DNA of 13,325 nucleotides, from the NCBI GenBank assembly GCA_023230265.1, contig JALNXR010000030.1, forward strand, positions 1 to 13,325, read 5' to 3'. Below, piece after piece: positions 6,874-13,325 of this stretch. This DNA is from Bacteroidales bacterium (GTDB taxonomy: Bacteria > Bacteroidota > Bacteroidia > Bacteroidales > UBA932). Made by a program: the position numbers and the translations under genes. A model generated the notes under the pieces. That model worked only from the letters and a program-made list of their open reading frames with translations. It ran no database searches and had not been told where the DNA came from. Numbering within the stretch: position 1 is the first letter of the stretch; each line of letters begins with the position of its first letter.

Positions 6874-8432
6874 CCGAAATCATCAACTTTTACCTTTTCC
6901 TGCTCCTCTTTAAGAGGTGCTTCCGCTGTCAGATGTACCTGATTGGCTTCTACAATCATTGCCTTTACAGGTCTGGCAGGGCATATATATTCACAGGCAC
7001 CGCAACCAATGCAGATATCCCTGTCGAGTTTTGGAATATAGAGATTTGTCCCTTTGTAGGGAATCATGGTTATAGCTTTTGTGGGGCAGTGTTCATCGCA
7101 GGCACCGCAATCGGTTTTATCGGTAAAGACAATACAGTTGCGCAAAGAGAATTTTGCCCTTCCTATCTGACAGAGTTTTTTCTCCTCCGGTGACATTGGA
7201 ATAAGTGCATGGTTGGGGCATATCTGAGTGCAGGCGTTGCAGTCATATCCGCAGAAATGGTTCCTGTAGTCGAGGTGAGGCAGGAATAAACCATCCAGAC
7301 CGTATTCACCAACTGCAGGTTTTATTATCCGGTTGGGGCATACTGAGATGCAGGCATGGCATGCAGTGCAGTTATCTTTAAGATGTTGAATACTTTGGGC
7401 TCCGGGAGGTGCAATTGAATGTTTTTTCTCTACCTCTTTCTCCTTCTCTGACTTAAAGGGTCTGAATTCTGCTGCCCTTGCAACAAGGGCAGTTCCGGCA
7501 AGGCCCATCGTGAGCAGGGCTCTCCTTCTGTCATCAGAAAAGTTATCCATCCCGGATGGTACTCTTCCGGCACTCTCCATGCCGGATTTTTTTTCTTTTC
7601 TTCTGTAAGCAAAACGGTATGTGACACTACCTCTTTTGCACATGGTCATACAGTTGAGGCAGGAGACACATCTTGAAACGTCTATCTTTCTGTTTTTTAA
7701 ATCTATACAGTTGCTTTTACATACGGTGGAACAGGCTGCACACATATTGCATTCACTGCCCATTTCCGGCCTGAAGAGTGAGAAGCGGGATATTGCACCC
7801 AGAAGAGTGCCTGCAGGACATACAGTATTGCAATAAAGCCTTCTTCTGAAAGCGCTCATAATTGTTACAAGAATCAGTATAAAAGCAGAGAAAATAAAAA
7901 TTTCAATTATAAACGGGGCATATCCGCGATAGAAGACTGACTCCGGGAAAATTCCCGCAAAAAGGTTATGAATTAAATTTTCCCCCAGGGATATTATTTC
8001 ACTGGAAATTCTCCCCCAGTTGGAGTAGGGATCGGTGAGAGCCAGAGGGAGGGTCACACCGGCTGCAAGAGGAAGAAATGCCACCAGAGCGAAAAAGTAG
8101 CGGAGAAAATTCTGTGGTTTTCTGTATTTCTCCCTCCTCTGTTTTTTGCTTTTAAACAGATCGGCAATCCTTGAGACAATATCCTGGTAAACTCCCAAAG
8201 GACAAAGGAGAGAGCAGTATACCCTGCCAAAAAAAATTGTAATAACCAGCAAAAAAGCAAAGAATACTGCAGTGCCTGTAAACAGGCCAAGCAATGCAGG
8301 TACAAACTGTAAGTGAAGGACAGGTGAGAGTAACGAAGCTTTACTGTTGGCAAACCAGACAAAGTTGAGGGTTATAAGCAGAAAAAACAGAAGGGCAAGT
8401 ATCACCCTTATCCACTTGAGCTTTTTATACAT
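6867..8432 (-). CDS. Membrane polyferredoxin, NapH-like module joined to NapG/MauM-like multi-[4Fe-4S] domain
   Basis: This 521-residue protein is predicted to carry electrons through a series of [4Fe-4S] clusters at the cytoplasmic membrane. The N-terminal half resembles NapH: helices at about 8-28, 45-68, 109-131 and 172-194, with the two cytoplasmic CxxxCP motifs (C73/C77, C201/C205), then two ferredoxin cluster motifs at C228-C238 and C255-C265. A twin-arginine-like stretch (DRRRALLTMG, 301-310) followed by a hydrophobic run to about 318 comes next. The second half resembles NapG/MauM: Cys motifs at 355-365, 394-405 and 442-449, the family-like CQIGRA with spaced Cys421/Cys433, and a last cluster CIGCGACEYICP (474-485). 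Positive charges put both loops with CxxxCP on the cytoplasmic side. If the internal hydrophobic segment crosses the membrane, the C-terminal clusters lie in the periplasm. It starts 2 bases after the stop of the DUF362 gene, so the two are surely cotranscribed. The electron donor and acceptor are unknown; no nap genes are present. Confidence 0.88.
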   Translation of the reverse strand: MYKKLKWIRVILALLFFLLITLNFVWFANSKASLLSPVLHLQFVPALLGLFTGTAVFFAFLLVITIFFGRVYCSLLCPLGVYQDIVSRIADLFKSKKQRREKYRKPQNFLRYFFALVAFLPLAAGVTLPLALTDPYSNWGRISSEIISLGENLIHNLFAGIFPESVFYRGYAPFIIEIFIFSAFILILVTIMSAFRRRLYCNTVCPAGTLLGAISRFSLFRPEMGSECNMCAACSTVCKSNCIDLKNRKIDVSRCVSCLNCMTMCKRGSVTYRFAYRRKEKKSGMESAGRVPSGMDNFSDDRRRALLTMGLAGTALVARAAEFRPFKSEKEKEVEKKHSIAPPGAQSIQHLKDNCTACHACISVCPNRIIKPAVGEYGLDGLFLPHLDYRNHFCGYDCNACTQICPNHALIPMSPEEKKLCQIGRAKFSLRNCIVFTDKTDCGACDEHCPTKAITMIPYKGTNLYIPKLDRDICIGCGACEYICPARPVKAMIVEANQVHLTAEAPLKEEQEKVKVDDFGF

Positions 8433-8434
8433 GT

Positions 8435-9376
8435 TCAGATTTTTATTCTTTTAACAGAGAGTGAGTCCAGATCAGTGGTCCCAATATTCATCTTTTCGGC
8501 TATGCCGATATGACTTACCGAGTTGATATCCATTGGTCTGAATTGGCTGAAGAATTTAACGGCAGCAGTATCTGCGGCCACAATGTCAGTGGAGATAAAG
8601 AGGGCTTTTGCCAGCTGAACATCGTCGGGACTCTTTCCCTTGGGGCCGTTTTGGGTCATTATCCTGTAGGCGTCCACAATGTTCAGAACAGGCATTTTGG
8701 AGATAGTGGAACAATCTGCAATGCACTGCTGGAGATCATTTGCATGCAAGAATCTTCTATCCCATACGATACCCATAAAATTTTTCATGGATATGGTCAT
8801 TCTGGCCCCTCCGTGTGTCTTAAGAACAGGGACATTTATCCATGCATCACAATCCAGTATCTCGGAGTGTATTTTTGCCTCCTTTAGCCTTTTGCCTTTT
8901 GGTATCTTTACACTTTTGTAATACTTTTCATCATGAGCGAATGCAATTCTTGCACCTGCAGCTTTTGCCGCATCCTCTATACCACTGTTTTTGTAGCAGG
9001 ACTGCCAGTGATCGCAGCTGTGGTCAAAGACAACTACCTCAGCCGCACCTGCTCTTAAACAATCCTTTACAATTGCTGCAACAAGTTCCGGATTGGTATT
9101 GGCTCCCTCCTCAGGTGATTTATCCCATCCGATATTAGGTTTTACAACAATTTTCTGCCCTCTTTTCACAAACCGGGATATTCCTCCCATTGCCTCTATG
9201 GCTTTAGCATACATCTGTGCAGGTTCTCCTCCCATAACTGCCACGAGATCATTGTTACCGCCGGAAGCAACCGCCGCAGGCTCCTTTGAGAACAGTGTAC
9301 TGCTTTTAAAAGAGGCAATAGAAGCCACTCCTCCGTATATCAGACCTTTTAAAAAATTCCTTCTTTCCATAAACAT
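8435..9376 (-). CDS. DUF362 family protein with Tat signal peptide
   Basis: This 313-residue protein of the DUF362 family is predicted to be exported folded by the Tat system. The N-terminus carries MERRNFLKG (residues 3-11), a good twin-arginine motif, then a short hydrophobic run (12-23) and a possible AVA cleavage site near 35-37. The second ATG (9370) gives a more standard Tat signal than the first (9376), so either may be used. DUF362 marks are VVKPNIGW (77-84), the NTNPELV segment (93-99), a strand ending VVVFDHS (114-120), WINVPVLKTHG (179-189), MKNFMGIVWDRR (197-208), VDAYRIMTQNGPKG (234-247) and DIVAADTAAVKFF (264-276). Six cysteines (106, 121, 127, 176, 218, 222) could bind metal, but there is no ferredoxin motif; clusters would come from the next gene, only 2 bases downstream. 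The catalytic role of the family is not established. Tat export suggests a cofactor inserted before transport. Confidence 0.88.
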   Translation of the reverse strand: MFMERRNFLKGLIYGGVASIASFKSSTLFSKEPAAVASGGNNDLVAVMGGEPAQMYAKAIEAMGGISRFVKRGQKIVVKPNIGWDKSPEEGANTNPELVAAIVKDCLRAGAAEVVVFDHSCDHWQSCYKNSGIEDAAKAAGARIAFAHDEKYYKSVKIPKGKRLKEAKIHSEILDCDAWINVPVLKTHGGARMTISMKNFMGIVWDRRFLHANDLQQCIADCSTISKMPVLNIVDAYRIMTQNGPKGKSPDDVQLAKALFISTDIVAADTAAVKFFSQFRPMDINSVSHIGIAEKMNIGTTDLDSLSVKRIKI

Positions 9377-9388
9377 TTTTAATTACTA

Positions 9389-9396
9389 CAAATATA
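9389..9396 (-). promoter_or_regulatory. Candidate -7 box for the DUF362-polyferredoxin operon
   Basis: The minus strand reads TATATTTG at 9396-9389, an exact TAnnTTTG match, 12 bases before the ATG at 9376 and 18 before the ATG at 9370. No TTTG lies at the usual -33 distance. The predicted leader is only about 6-14 nt, which slightly favours the downstream ATG. This is the only clean -7 match on this strand in the 59-base divergent gap. Confidence 0.4.
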
Positions 9397-9418
9397 TCCA
9401 AAAAAGAAAAAATAGATA

Positions 9419-9426
9419 TATCTTTA
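9419..9426 (+). promoter_or_regulatory. Weak candidate -7 box for DUF4492-cydAB
   Basis: TATCTTTA at 9419-9426 matches TAnnTTTG at all but the last fixed base. It lies 9 bases before the ATG at 9436, so the transcript would be nearly leaderless. There is no TTTG at -33. The weak match suggests that an activator may be needed, but no known activator site could be recognised in the AT-rich gap. I see no better candidate for the rightward genes. Confidence 0.25.
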
Positions 9427-9435
9427 TACAAATTT

Positions 9436-9654
9436 ATGAAAGGATCTGTTATTAAGAGAATCTGGCTTTTTTACTACGAGGGGTTCCGGAGCATGACTCT
9501 TGGCAAGACTCTCTGGGTGATAATTCTTATTAAACTTTTCATAATGTTCTTTGTCCTCAAACTTTTCTTTTTCAAGGACCCTCTCAGGGATTTTAAAACA
9601 GAGGAGGAGAAGAGCAGACATATAATCAATGAACTTACAATCAAACAGAAGTGA
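9436..9654 (+). CDS. DUF4492 small membrane protein, probable cytochrome bd accessory
   Basis: This 72-residue protein has one clear membrane helix at about 25-47 (WVIILIKLFIMFFVLKLFFF), preceded by a basic amphipathic segment (IKRIWLFYYEGFRSMTLGK, residues 6-24). It is followed by a KDPLRDF motif (47-53) and a charged tail. The pattern, with FYYEGFRSM and TLGKTLW before the helix and FKDPL after it, matches what I recall of DUF4492, a family found beside cydA in Bacteroidota and some Campylobacterota. It begins the rightward operon, 86 bases before cydA. By position and single-helix architecture it resembles CydX-type small subunits of cytochrome bd, though it is twice as long and I see no sequence similarity to CydX. 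Family assignment is fairly sure; function is inferred from the neighbours alone. Confidence 0.8.
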   Translation: MKGSVIKRIWLFYYEGFRSMTLGKTLWVIILIKLFIMFFVLKLFFFKDPLRDFKTEEEKSRHIINELTIKQK

Positions 9655-9672
9655 TAATATTATTATTGTACT

Positions 9673-9689
9673 ATATACCACCGGTATAT
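9673..9689. promoter_or_regulatory. Perfect 7-base inverted repeat upstream of cydA, possible operator or hairpin
   Basis: ATATACC at 9673-9679 and GGTATAT at 9683-9689 are perfectly complementary with a 3-base spacer (ACC). The dyad lies in the 86-base gap between the DUF4492 gene and cydA. Lack of a T-run makes a terminator unlikely. Size and symmetry fit a dimeric regulator's operator or a small mRNA hairpin at the intercistronic junction. It does not match the FNR/CRP or Rex consensus as I know them. Confidence 0.35.
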
Positions 9690-9697
9690 TATGCCGG

Positions 9698-9712
9698 ACT
9701 AAACTAAACTAA
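9698..9712 (+). repeat. Short tandem repeat (ACTAA)x3 in the cydA leader
   Basis: The pentamer ACTAA occurs three times in a row at 9698-9712 and runs into an ACC. A related CCTAAACTA follows at 9723-9731. It lies 28 bases before the cydA start, in the same gap as the inverted repeat. It may be slippage-prone or may just be local low complexity; no function can be assigned from sequence. Confidence 0.7.
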
Positions 9713-9740
9713 ACCGTAATAACCTAAACTATAGCCAAAT

Positions 9741-11315
9741 ATGATATTAGCATCATTTGTCGATCTCTCCAGATTGCAATTTGCCCTTACTGCAATGTTT
9801 CATTGGATATTTGTTCCGCTGACAATAGGGCTGGGTGTGATTATCGCAATCATGGAGACTTATTATTTAAGAACCGGTAATCCTTTCTGGAAACGAACCA
9901 CAAAATACTGGATGAAAATCTTTGCAATTAATTTTGCAATAGGAGTGGCAACGGGTATTATTCTGGAGTTCCAGTTCGGCACAAACTGGAGTAACTATGC
10001 CTGGTTTGTCGGAGACATCTTTGGTGCGCCGCTTGCAATAGAGGGGATTCTCGCGTTTTTCCTTGAGAGTACCTTCTTTGCAATTATGTTCTTTGGTTGG
10101 GACAAGGTGAACAAAAACATGCACCTTTTATCCACATGGCTTGTCTCGGCAGGCACAATACTATCTGCTTTCTGGATTTTGATTGCGAATGCATGGATGC
10201 AGTTTCCCACAGGAATGGAGTTTAATCCTGACACCGCCAGAAATGAGATGGTAGATTTCTGGGCGATAGTCACCTCTCCGGTGGCAATAAATAAATTTAT
10301 CCATACTGTTACCAACGCGTTTGTGCTTGGATCAATTGTGGTTATAGGAATTTCCTGCTGGTATCTCCTTCATAAAAGAGAGGAGGAGTTCTCCAGAAGA
10401 AGTATTAAGATAGCATCGGTATTTGGACTGGTATCCCTGGTTGTTCTTATCTGGACAGGGGATGGCTCTGCCTATCATGCCGGTAAAAAACAGCCCATGA
10501 AGCTTGCGGCGATGGAGGGATTGTATAAAAGCCGGGAGGGCACTCCGCTTGTAGCTATCGGAATCCTTAATCCCAGGAAAGATATCAGGAAGATTAAGGA
10601 GGACTCCCTGACATACAAACTGGAGAAGCCCTATCTTTTTAACATTTCTGTTCCGGAAGGGCTCTCCCTTCTGGCAAACAGAAAAACGGGAACATTTGTT
10701 CCCGGGATAGAAGACATTTTAAAGGGAGGATACACCTACACTAACAGAAACGGAGAAGAGAAAACCGCCCCTCCTGTGGAAGAGAGGATGAGACTGGGAA
10801 GAATGGCAGCAGGAGCTCTGTCTGATTACAACAAGGCAAGGATCGCCGGTGACACGCTCAGGATGAAAAATGCCAGAGCTGTTCTGGAAGAGAATTACGA
10901 CCATTTTGGTTATGCATATATAAACGATCCTGTCGAGGTTGTACCAAATGTACAACTGGTGTTCTATGCCTTTAGGGTAATGGTGATACTGGGAGGGTTC
11001 TTTCTTTTATTCTTTGGCCTTACAATATATCTTGAGAAAAAGGGGACCATCGGCAGGACAAAATGGTATCAGTATCTTGGAATCGCTTGTATACCATTGG
11101 TTTATATATGTTCCCAGGCCGGCTGGATAGTTGCTGAGGTGGGCAGACAGCCCTGGACAATCCAGGACCTGTTACCTGTAAGTGCTTCCGCATCCGGCGT
11201 ATCATCCTCCGCTGTTCTTACCACAATAATTCTCTTCTTTGCCCTTTTCACTGCACTGCTTGCTGCTGAGACAGGGATTATGATAAAGGTTATCAGAAAA
11301 GGTCCTGAGGCCTGA
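9741..11315 (+). CDS. cydA: Cytochrome bd quinol oxidase subunit I
   Basis: CydA carries the three hemes and the quinol site of cytochrome bd, a membrane oxidase that reduces O2 to water with high affinity and contributes to proton motive force by scalar chemistry. The 524 residues include the expected ligands and functional residues: His21 (E. coli His19), His188 in FIHTVTNAFVLGS (heme b558), Met414 in FRVMV (second b558 ligand), Glu101 and Glu109 in IEGILAFFLES, and the Q-loop pair Lys254 and Glu259 in GKKQPMKLAAMEG. GRQPW at 468-472 is also conserved. The Q-loop region from about 240 to 400 is long and hydrophilic, giving about the same total length as E. coli CydA (522). N-terminal helices start at once, with no signal peptide. 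No -7 box lies directly upstream, so it is probably read with the DUF4492 gene. cydB follows after 34 bases. Confidence 0.97.
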   Translation: MILASFVDLSRLQFALTAMFHWIFVPLTIGLGVIIAIMETYYLRTGNPFWKRTTKYWMKIFAINFAIGVATGIILEFQFGTNWSNYAWFVGDIFGAPLAIEGILAFFLESTFFAIMFFGWDKVNKNMHLLSTWLVSAGTILSAFWILIANAWMQFPTGMEFNPDTARNEMVDFWAIVTSPVAINKFIHTVTNAFVLGSIVVIGISCWYLLHKREEEFSRRSIKIASVFGLVSLVVLIWTGDGSAYHAGKKQPMKLAAMEGLYKSREGTPLVAIGILNPRKDIRKIKEDSLTYKLEKPYLFNISVPEGLSLLANRKTGTFVPGIEDILKGGYTYTNRNGEEKTAPPVEERMRLGRMAAGALSDYNKARIAGDTLRMKNARAVLEENYDHFGYAYINDPVEVVPNVQLVFYAFRVMVILGGFFLLFFGLTIYLEKKGTIGRTKWYQYLGIACIPLVYICSQAGWIVAEVGRQPWTIQDLLPVSASASGVSSSAVLTTIILFFALFTALLAAETGIMIKVIRKGPEA

Positions 11316-11317
11316 AA

Positions 11318-11325
11318 TAGCTTTG
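11318..11325 (+). promoter_or_regulatory. Possible internal -7 box ahead of cydB
   Basis: TAGCTTTG at 11318-11325 matches TAnnTTTG exactly, just after the cydA stop and 24 bases before the cydB ATG. There is no TTTG at the -33 distance. One chance match in this AT-rich gap is quite possible, and cydA and cydB would normally be cotranscribed and made in equal amounts. Confidence 0.2.
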
Positions 11326-11349
11326 TTAAACTGAATAATAATTAGAGAT

Positions 11350-12492
11350 ATGTTATATTTTCTGCAACACTACTGGTGGATGGTGGTATCCCTTCTGGGA
11401 GCTTTACTGGTGTTTCTGATGTTTGTCCAGGGTGGTCAGACTCTGCTGTTTCTCACAACCAGAAATGAAGATGAGAAGAGTATCCTTGTGAACACTTTCG
11501 GACACAAATGGGAGCTGACATTTACAACTCTGGTCACATTTGGAGGTGCTCTTTTTGCCTCTTTTCCACTTTACTACTCCACCTCCTTTGGAGGGGCATA
11601 CTGGCTGTGGATCACAATTTTATTTCTATTTGTGATACAAGCTGTATCCTACGAGTACAGAGGCAAAGCCGGCAACTTACTTGGAGCCCGTACCTACGAG
11701 ATGTTTCTTTTCCTTAACGGTATGGCCGGCACCATTCTTTTGGGTGTGGCTGTGGGAACCTTCTTTACGGGTGGAGAGTTTATTATGAACAAAAACAGTA
11801 TCACAGAGATACTCAATCCGACCATCTCCTACTGGGCCAATTCAGCTCATGGTCTGGATGCCGTGACAATACCTTTCAATCTTGGAATGGGCATTGTTGT
11901 ATTTCTGGCAGCCCGTACTCTGGGAACCCTGTATGTAATAATGCAGGTAGACTCCCCGGAACTGGTCTCAAGGTGCAGAAAGCAGGTTAAAATCACAGCA
12001 CCTGCCTTTGTTGCCGGATTTCTGCTGCTGTTAGCCGCCCTGTTCACAATGACAGGATATTCTGTAGAGCCCGCCACAGGAATAGTATCTCCTGTAAAGT
12101 TCAAATATTTTCTTAATATGACCACTCTTGTGTGGCCGTTGATCATACTCATCGCCGGATTGATTCTTGTTCTGACGGGAATTGTCAAATCCTTTACCGG
12201 CAAAAGTAAATTCAGCTTCTACGCAACCGGAGCAGGTGTTTTTCTTGCCGTTTGGAGTCTCCTTATCTGCGCCGCATTCAACAACACAGCCTTTTTTGTC
12301 TCAAAGGTAGATCCCCGGATGTCTCTCACACTTTATAACAGCTCATCCAGTGAGTTTACACTTAAGGTTATGGCTTATGCATCCCTCCTTCTTCCCTTTG
12401 TGGCCGGCTACATAATTTATGTGTGGAGGGCTTTGACAAAGAGCCGGATTAATCAGGATGATCTGAACAAGCCGGATGCTCACAAATATTGA
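11350..12492 (+). CDS. cydB: Cytochrome bd quinol oxidase subunit II
   Basis: CydB is the heme-free partner of CydA, needed for assembly and proton delivery. The 380 residues form about nine hydrophobic helices, for example 12-33, 57-78, 84-103, 117-140, 173-198, 217-236, 258-279, 290-312 and 337-359. Family landmarks are KWELTFTTLVTFGGALFASFP (53-73), SFGGAYWLWI (79-88), the VSYEYRGK segment (99-106) and the end SSSSEFTLKVMAY (331-343). The E. coli-type TDGFDMG near the first helix is replaced by VQGGQT (26-31), and E. coli Asp58 aligns with Glu55. To my memory this is the Bacteroidota form. It ends 35 bases before the converging folD stop; that gap shows no convincing hairpin with a T-run, so termination is unresolved. 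Confidence 0.95.
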   Translation: MLYFLQHYWWMVVSLLGALLVFLMFVQGGQTLLFLTTRNEDEKSILVNTFGHKWELTFTTLVTFGGALFASFPLYYSTSFGGAYWLWITILFLFVIQAVSYEYRGKAGNLLGARTYEMFLFLNGMAGTILLGVAVGTFFTGGEFIMNKNSITEILNPTISYWANSAHGLDAVTIPFNLGMGIVVFLAARTLGTLYVIMQVDSPELVSRCRKQVKITAPAFVAGFLLLLAALFTMTGYSVEPATGIVSPVKFKYFLNMTTLVWPLIILIAGLILVLTGIVKSFTGKSKFSFYATGAGVFLAVWSLLICAAFNNTAFFVSKVDPRMSLTLYNSSSSEFTLKVMAYASLLLPFVAGYIIYVWRALTKSRINQDDLNKPDAHKY

Positions 12493-12527
12493 TTGGAAAG
12501 AGGATATTGGGAATAGGATCCTGAGTA

Positions 12528-13325
12528 TTATTTACGGGAAGCAACAAGTGTATTGAGCAAAAGAGCCACTCTTGTCATCGGGCCTACTCCTCCGGGTACA
12601 GGTGTGATATAGGAGGCAAGAGGTGCAACAGTATCAAAATCGACATCACCTTCCAGTCTGAATCCGGATTTTGTATCCGGCGTCTCAACTCTTGTTATTC
12701 CGACGTCAATAACCACTGCTCCCTTTTTGACCATATCTCCTTTAAGGAATCCGGGTCTCCCCAGAGCGGCCACAACTATATCGGCACTTCTTGTATAAGC
12801 AGCAATATCCCTGGTTCTGCTGTGGCATAAAGTGACTGTACAATCTCCGGGAGATGATTTAAGCGAGAGCAGGTTTGCCAGAGGTCTCCCGACAATGTTG
12901 CTCCTGCCGATTATAACACAGTGTTTCCCTGAGGTCTCTATATTGTATCTCTTTAATAATTCCAGAATTCCAAGAGGTGTTGCAGAAATATAAGAGGGAA
13001 TGCCCAACATCATTTTCCCAACATTTACAGGATGAAACCCATCCACATCCTTGGCAGGGTCAACAGTCTCAATGATAGTCATTTCATCTATGTGTGGAGG
13101 CAGGGGCAACTGAACTATCAGGCCATCAATATCATTGTCTGCATTCATCTCCTTTATTCTCTCAGTCAGCTCCATCTGTGTTAAAGAGGCCGGCAGACGC
13201 AAAACCGTGGATTTGAAACCCACCTGTATGCAGTCCCGCTCCTTGTTGTCCACATATGTTCTGGAGGCACCATCTTCTCCGACAAGAATGGCTGCAAGGT
13301 GAGGCACTTTACCACCCCCGGAGAT
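12528..13325 (-). CDS. folD: Bifunctional methylenetetrahydrofolate dehydrogenase/cyclohydrolase, 5' end outside window
   Basis: FolD interconverts 5,10-methylene-, methenyl- and 10-formyl-tetrahydrofolate in the cytoplasm using NADP, feeding purine and formyl-Met synthesis. The frame stays open to the window edge (codons for [12 protein letters not shown]), so the GTG at 13307 is an internal Val and roughly 30-35 N-terminal residues lie outside. Counting from that codon, the catalytic Lys22 is in [11 protein letters not shown] (15-25), the active-site Gln67 in VQLPLPPH (65-72), and KDVDGFHP is at 86-93. The Rossmann NADP loop [14 protein letters not shown] is at 134-147 and the C-terminal [18 protein letters not shown] at 236-253. 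The usual PCTPxG is SATPLG (108-113), which I recall from Bacteroidota FolD. The C-terminus is complete. It converges on cydB and has no evident functional link to it. Confidence 0.97.
   Translation of the reverse strand: MSGGGKVPHLAAILVGEDGASRTYVDNKERDCIQVGFKSTVLRLPASLTQMELTERIKEMNADNDIDGLIVQLPLPPHIDEMTIIETVDPAKDVDGFHPVNVGKMMLGIPSYISATPLGILELLKRYNIETSGKHCVIIGRSNIVGRPLANLLSLKSSPGDCTVTLCHSRTRDIAAYTRSADIVVAALGRPGFLKGDMVKKGAVVIDVGITRVETPDTKSGFRLEGDVDFDTVAPLASYITPVPGGVGPMTRVALLLNTLVASRK

Noticed and set aside
7341..7373. CTACH (residues 355-359 of the polyferredoxin) matches the CxxCH heme c motif.
   Set aside because: It lies inside a standard CxxCxxCxxxCP ferredoxin motif (C355, C358, C361, C365), which explains all the cysteines; no other heme c signs are present.
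6867..9376. Assignment of the DUF362/polyferredoxin pair as a genuine nap nitrate-reductase locus.
   Set aside because: No napA, napB, napC or napD is present, and the flanking genes are housekeeping or cytochrome bd genes; only the domain families resemble NapH and NapG.
9424..9681. An 85-codon minus-strand frame opposite the DUF4492 gene.
   Set aside because: The plus-strand frame has a coherent membrane helix, a family match and the expected position before cydA; the minus frame has none of these.
9698..9712. The ACTAA tandem as iterons of an origin or a CRISPR-like element.
   Set aside because: Only three 5-base units with no spacers, no nearby replication genes and an ordinary chromosomal setting.
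12493..12527. A possible bidirectional terminator between cydB and folD.
   Set aside because: No stem longer than a few bases and no T-run could be found in the 35-base gap.
13305..13307. A GTG start for folD at 13307.
   Set aside because: The frame continues to the window edge with ISGGGK before it, and the FolD N-terminal helix is missing, so the true start is outside.

Overview
The window looks like an ordinary chromosomal stretch from a member of the Bacteroidota, probably Bacteroidales-like. Three things point there. The protein versions are of Bacteroidota type: YidC with a large periplasmic domain and Lys in place of the E. coli Arg, CydB with a VQGGQ motif, and a DUF4492 protein in front of cydA. 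Start codons lack Shine-Dalgarno sequences. Intergenic gaps carry TAnnTTTG-type -7 boxes. I see no tRNA, rRNA, CRISPR array, insertion sequence or phage gene, and no gene-free stretch longer than about 90 bases.

Layout. Bases 1-1712 (+) hold the 3' end of lon followed by ung. A minus-strand operon at 1689-6066 is read as DUF349 protein, yidC, yggS, with stop/start overlaps at both junctions; its last gene overlaps the end of ung tail to tail. An 83-base divergent promoter region separates this operon from trmD (6150-6842, +), whose promoter lies so close to the start codon that the message may be leaderless. Next is a divergent respiratory island. Leftward run a Tat-signal DUF362 protein and a NapH/NapG-like membrane polyferredoxin (9376 to 6867, -). 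Rightward run a small DUF4492 membrane protein, cydA and cydB (9436-12492, +). The 5'-truncated folD (-) closes the window.

How the genes fit together. lon, ung, yggS, trmD and folD are housekeeping genes for protein quality control, uracil repair, PLP homeostasis, tRNA m1G37 modification and one-carbon metabolism. YidC inserts membrane proteins. CydAB is the high-affinity quinol oxidase that lets such organisms respire or scavenge traces of oxygen. The DUF4492 protein is a plausible small accessory subunit.

The most interesting part is the divergent DUF362/polyferredoxin pair. The polyferredoxin appears to join a NapH-like four-helix membrane module to a NapG-like multi-cluster domain in one chain, with a twin-arginine motif and hydrophobic stretch at the junction. 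The DUF362 partner carries its own N-terminal Tat signal. Together they look like an uncharacterised membrane-spanning Fe-S electron path placed back to back with the cytochrome bd genes. The physiological partner is not visible here.
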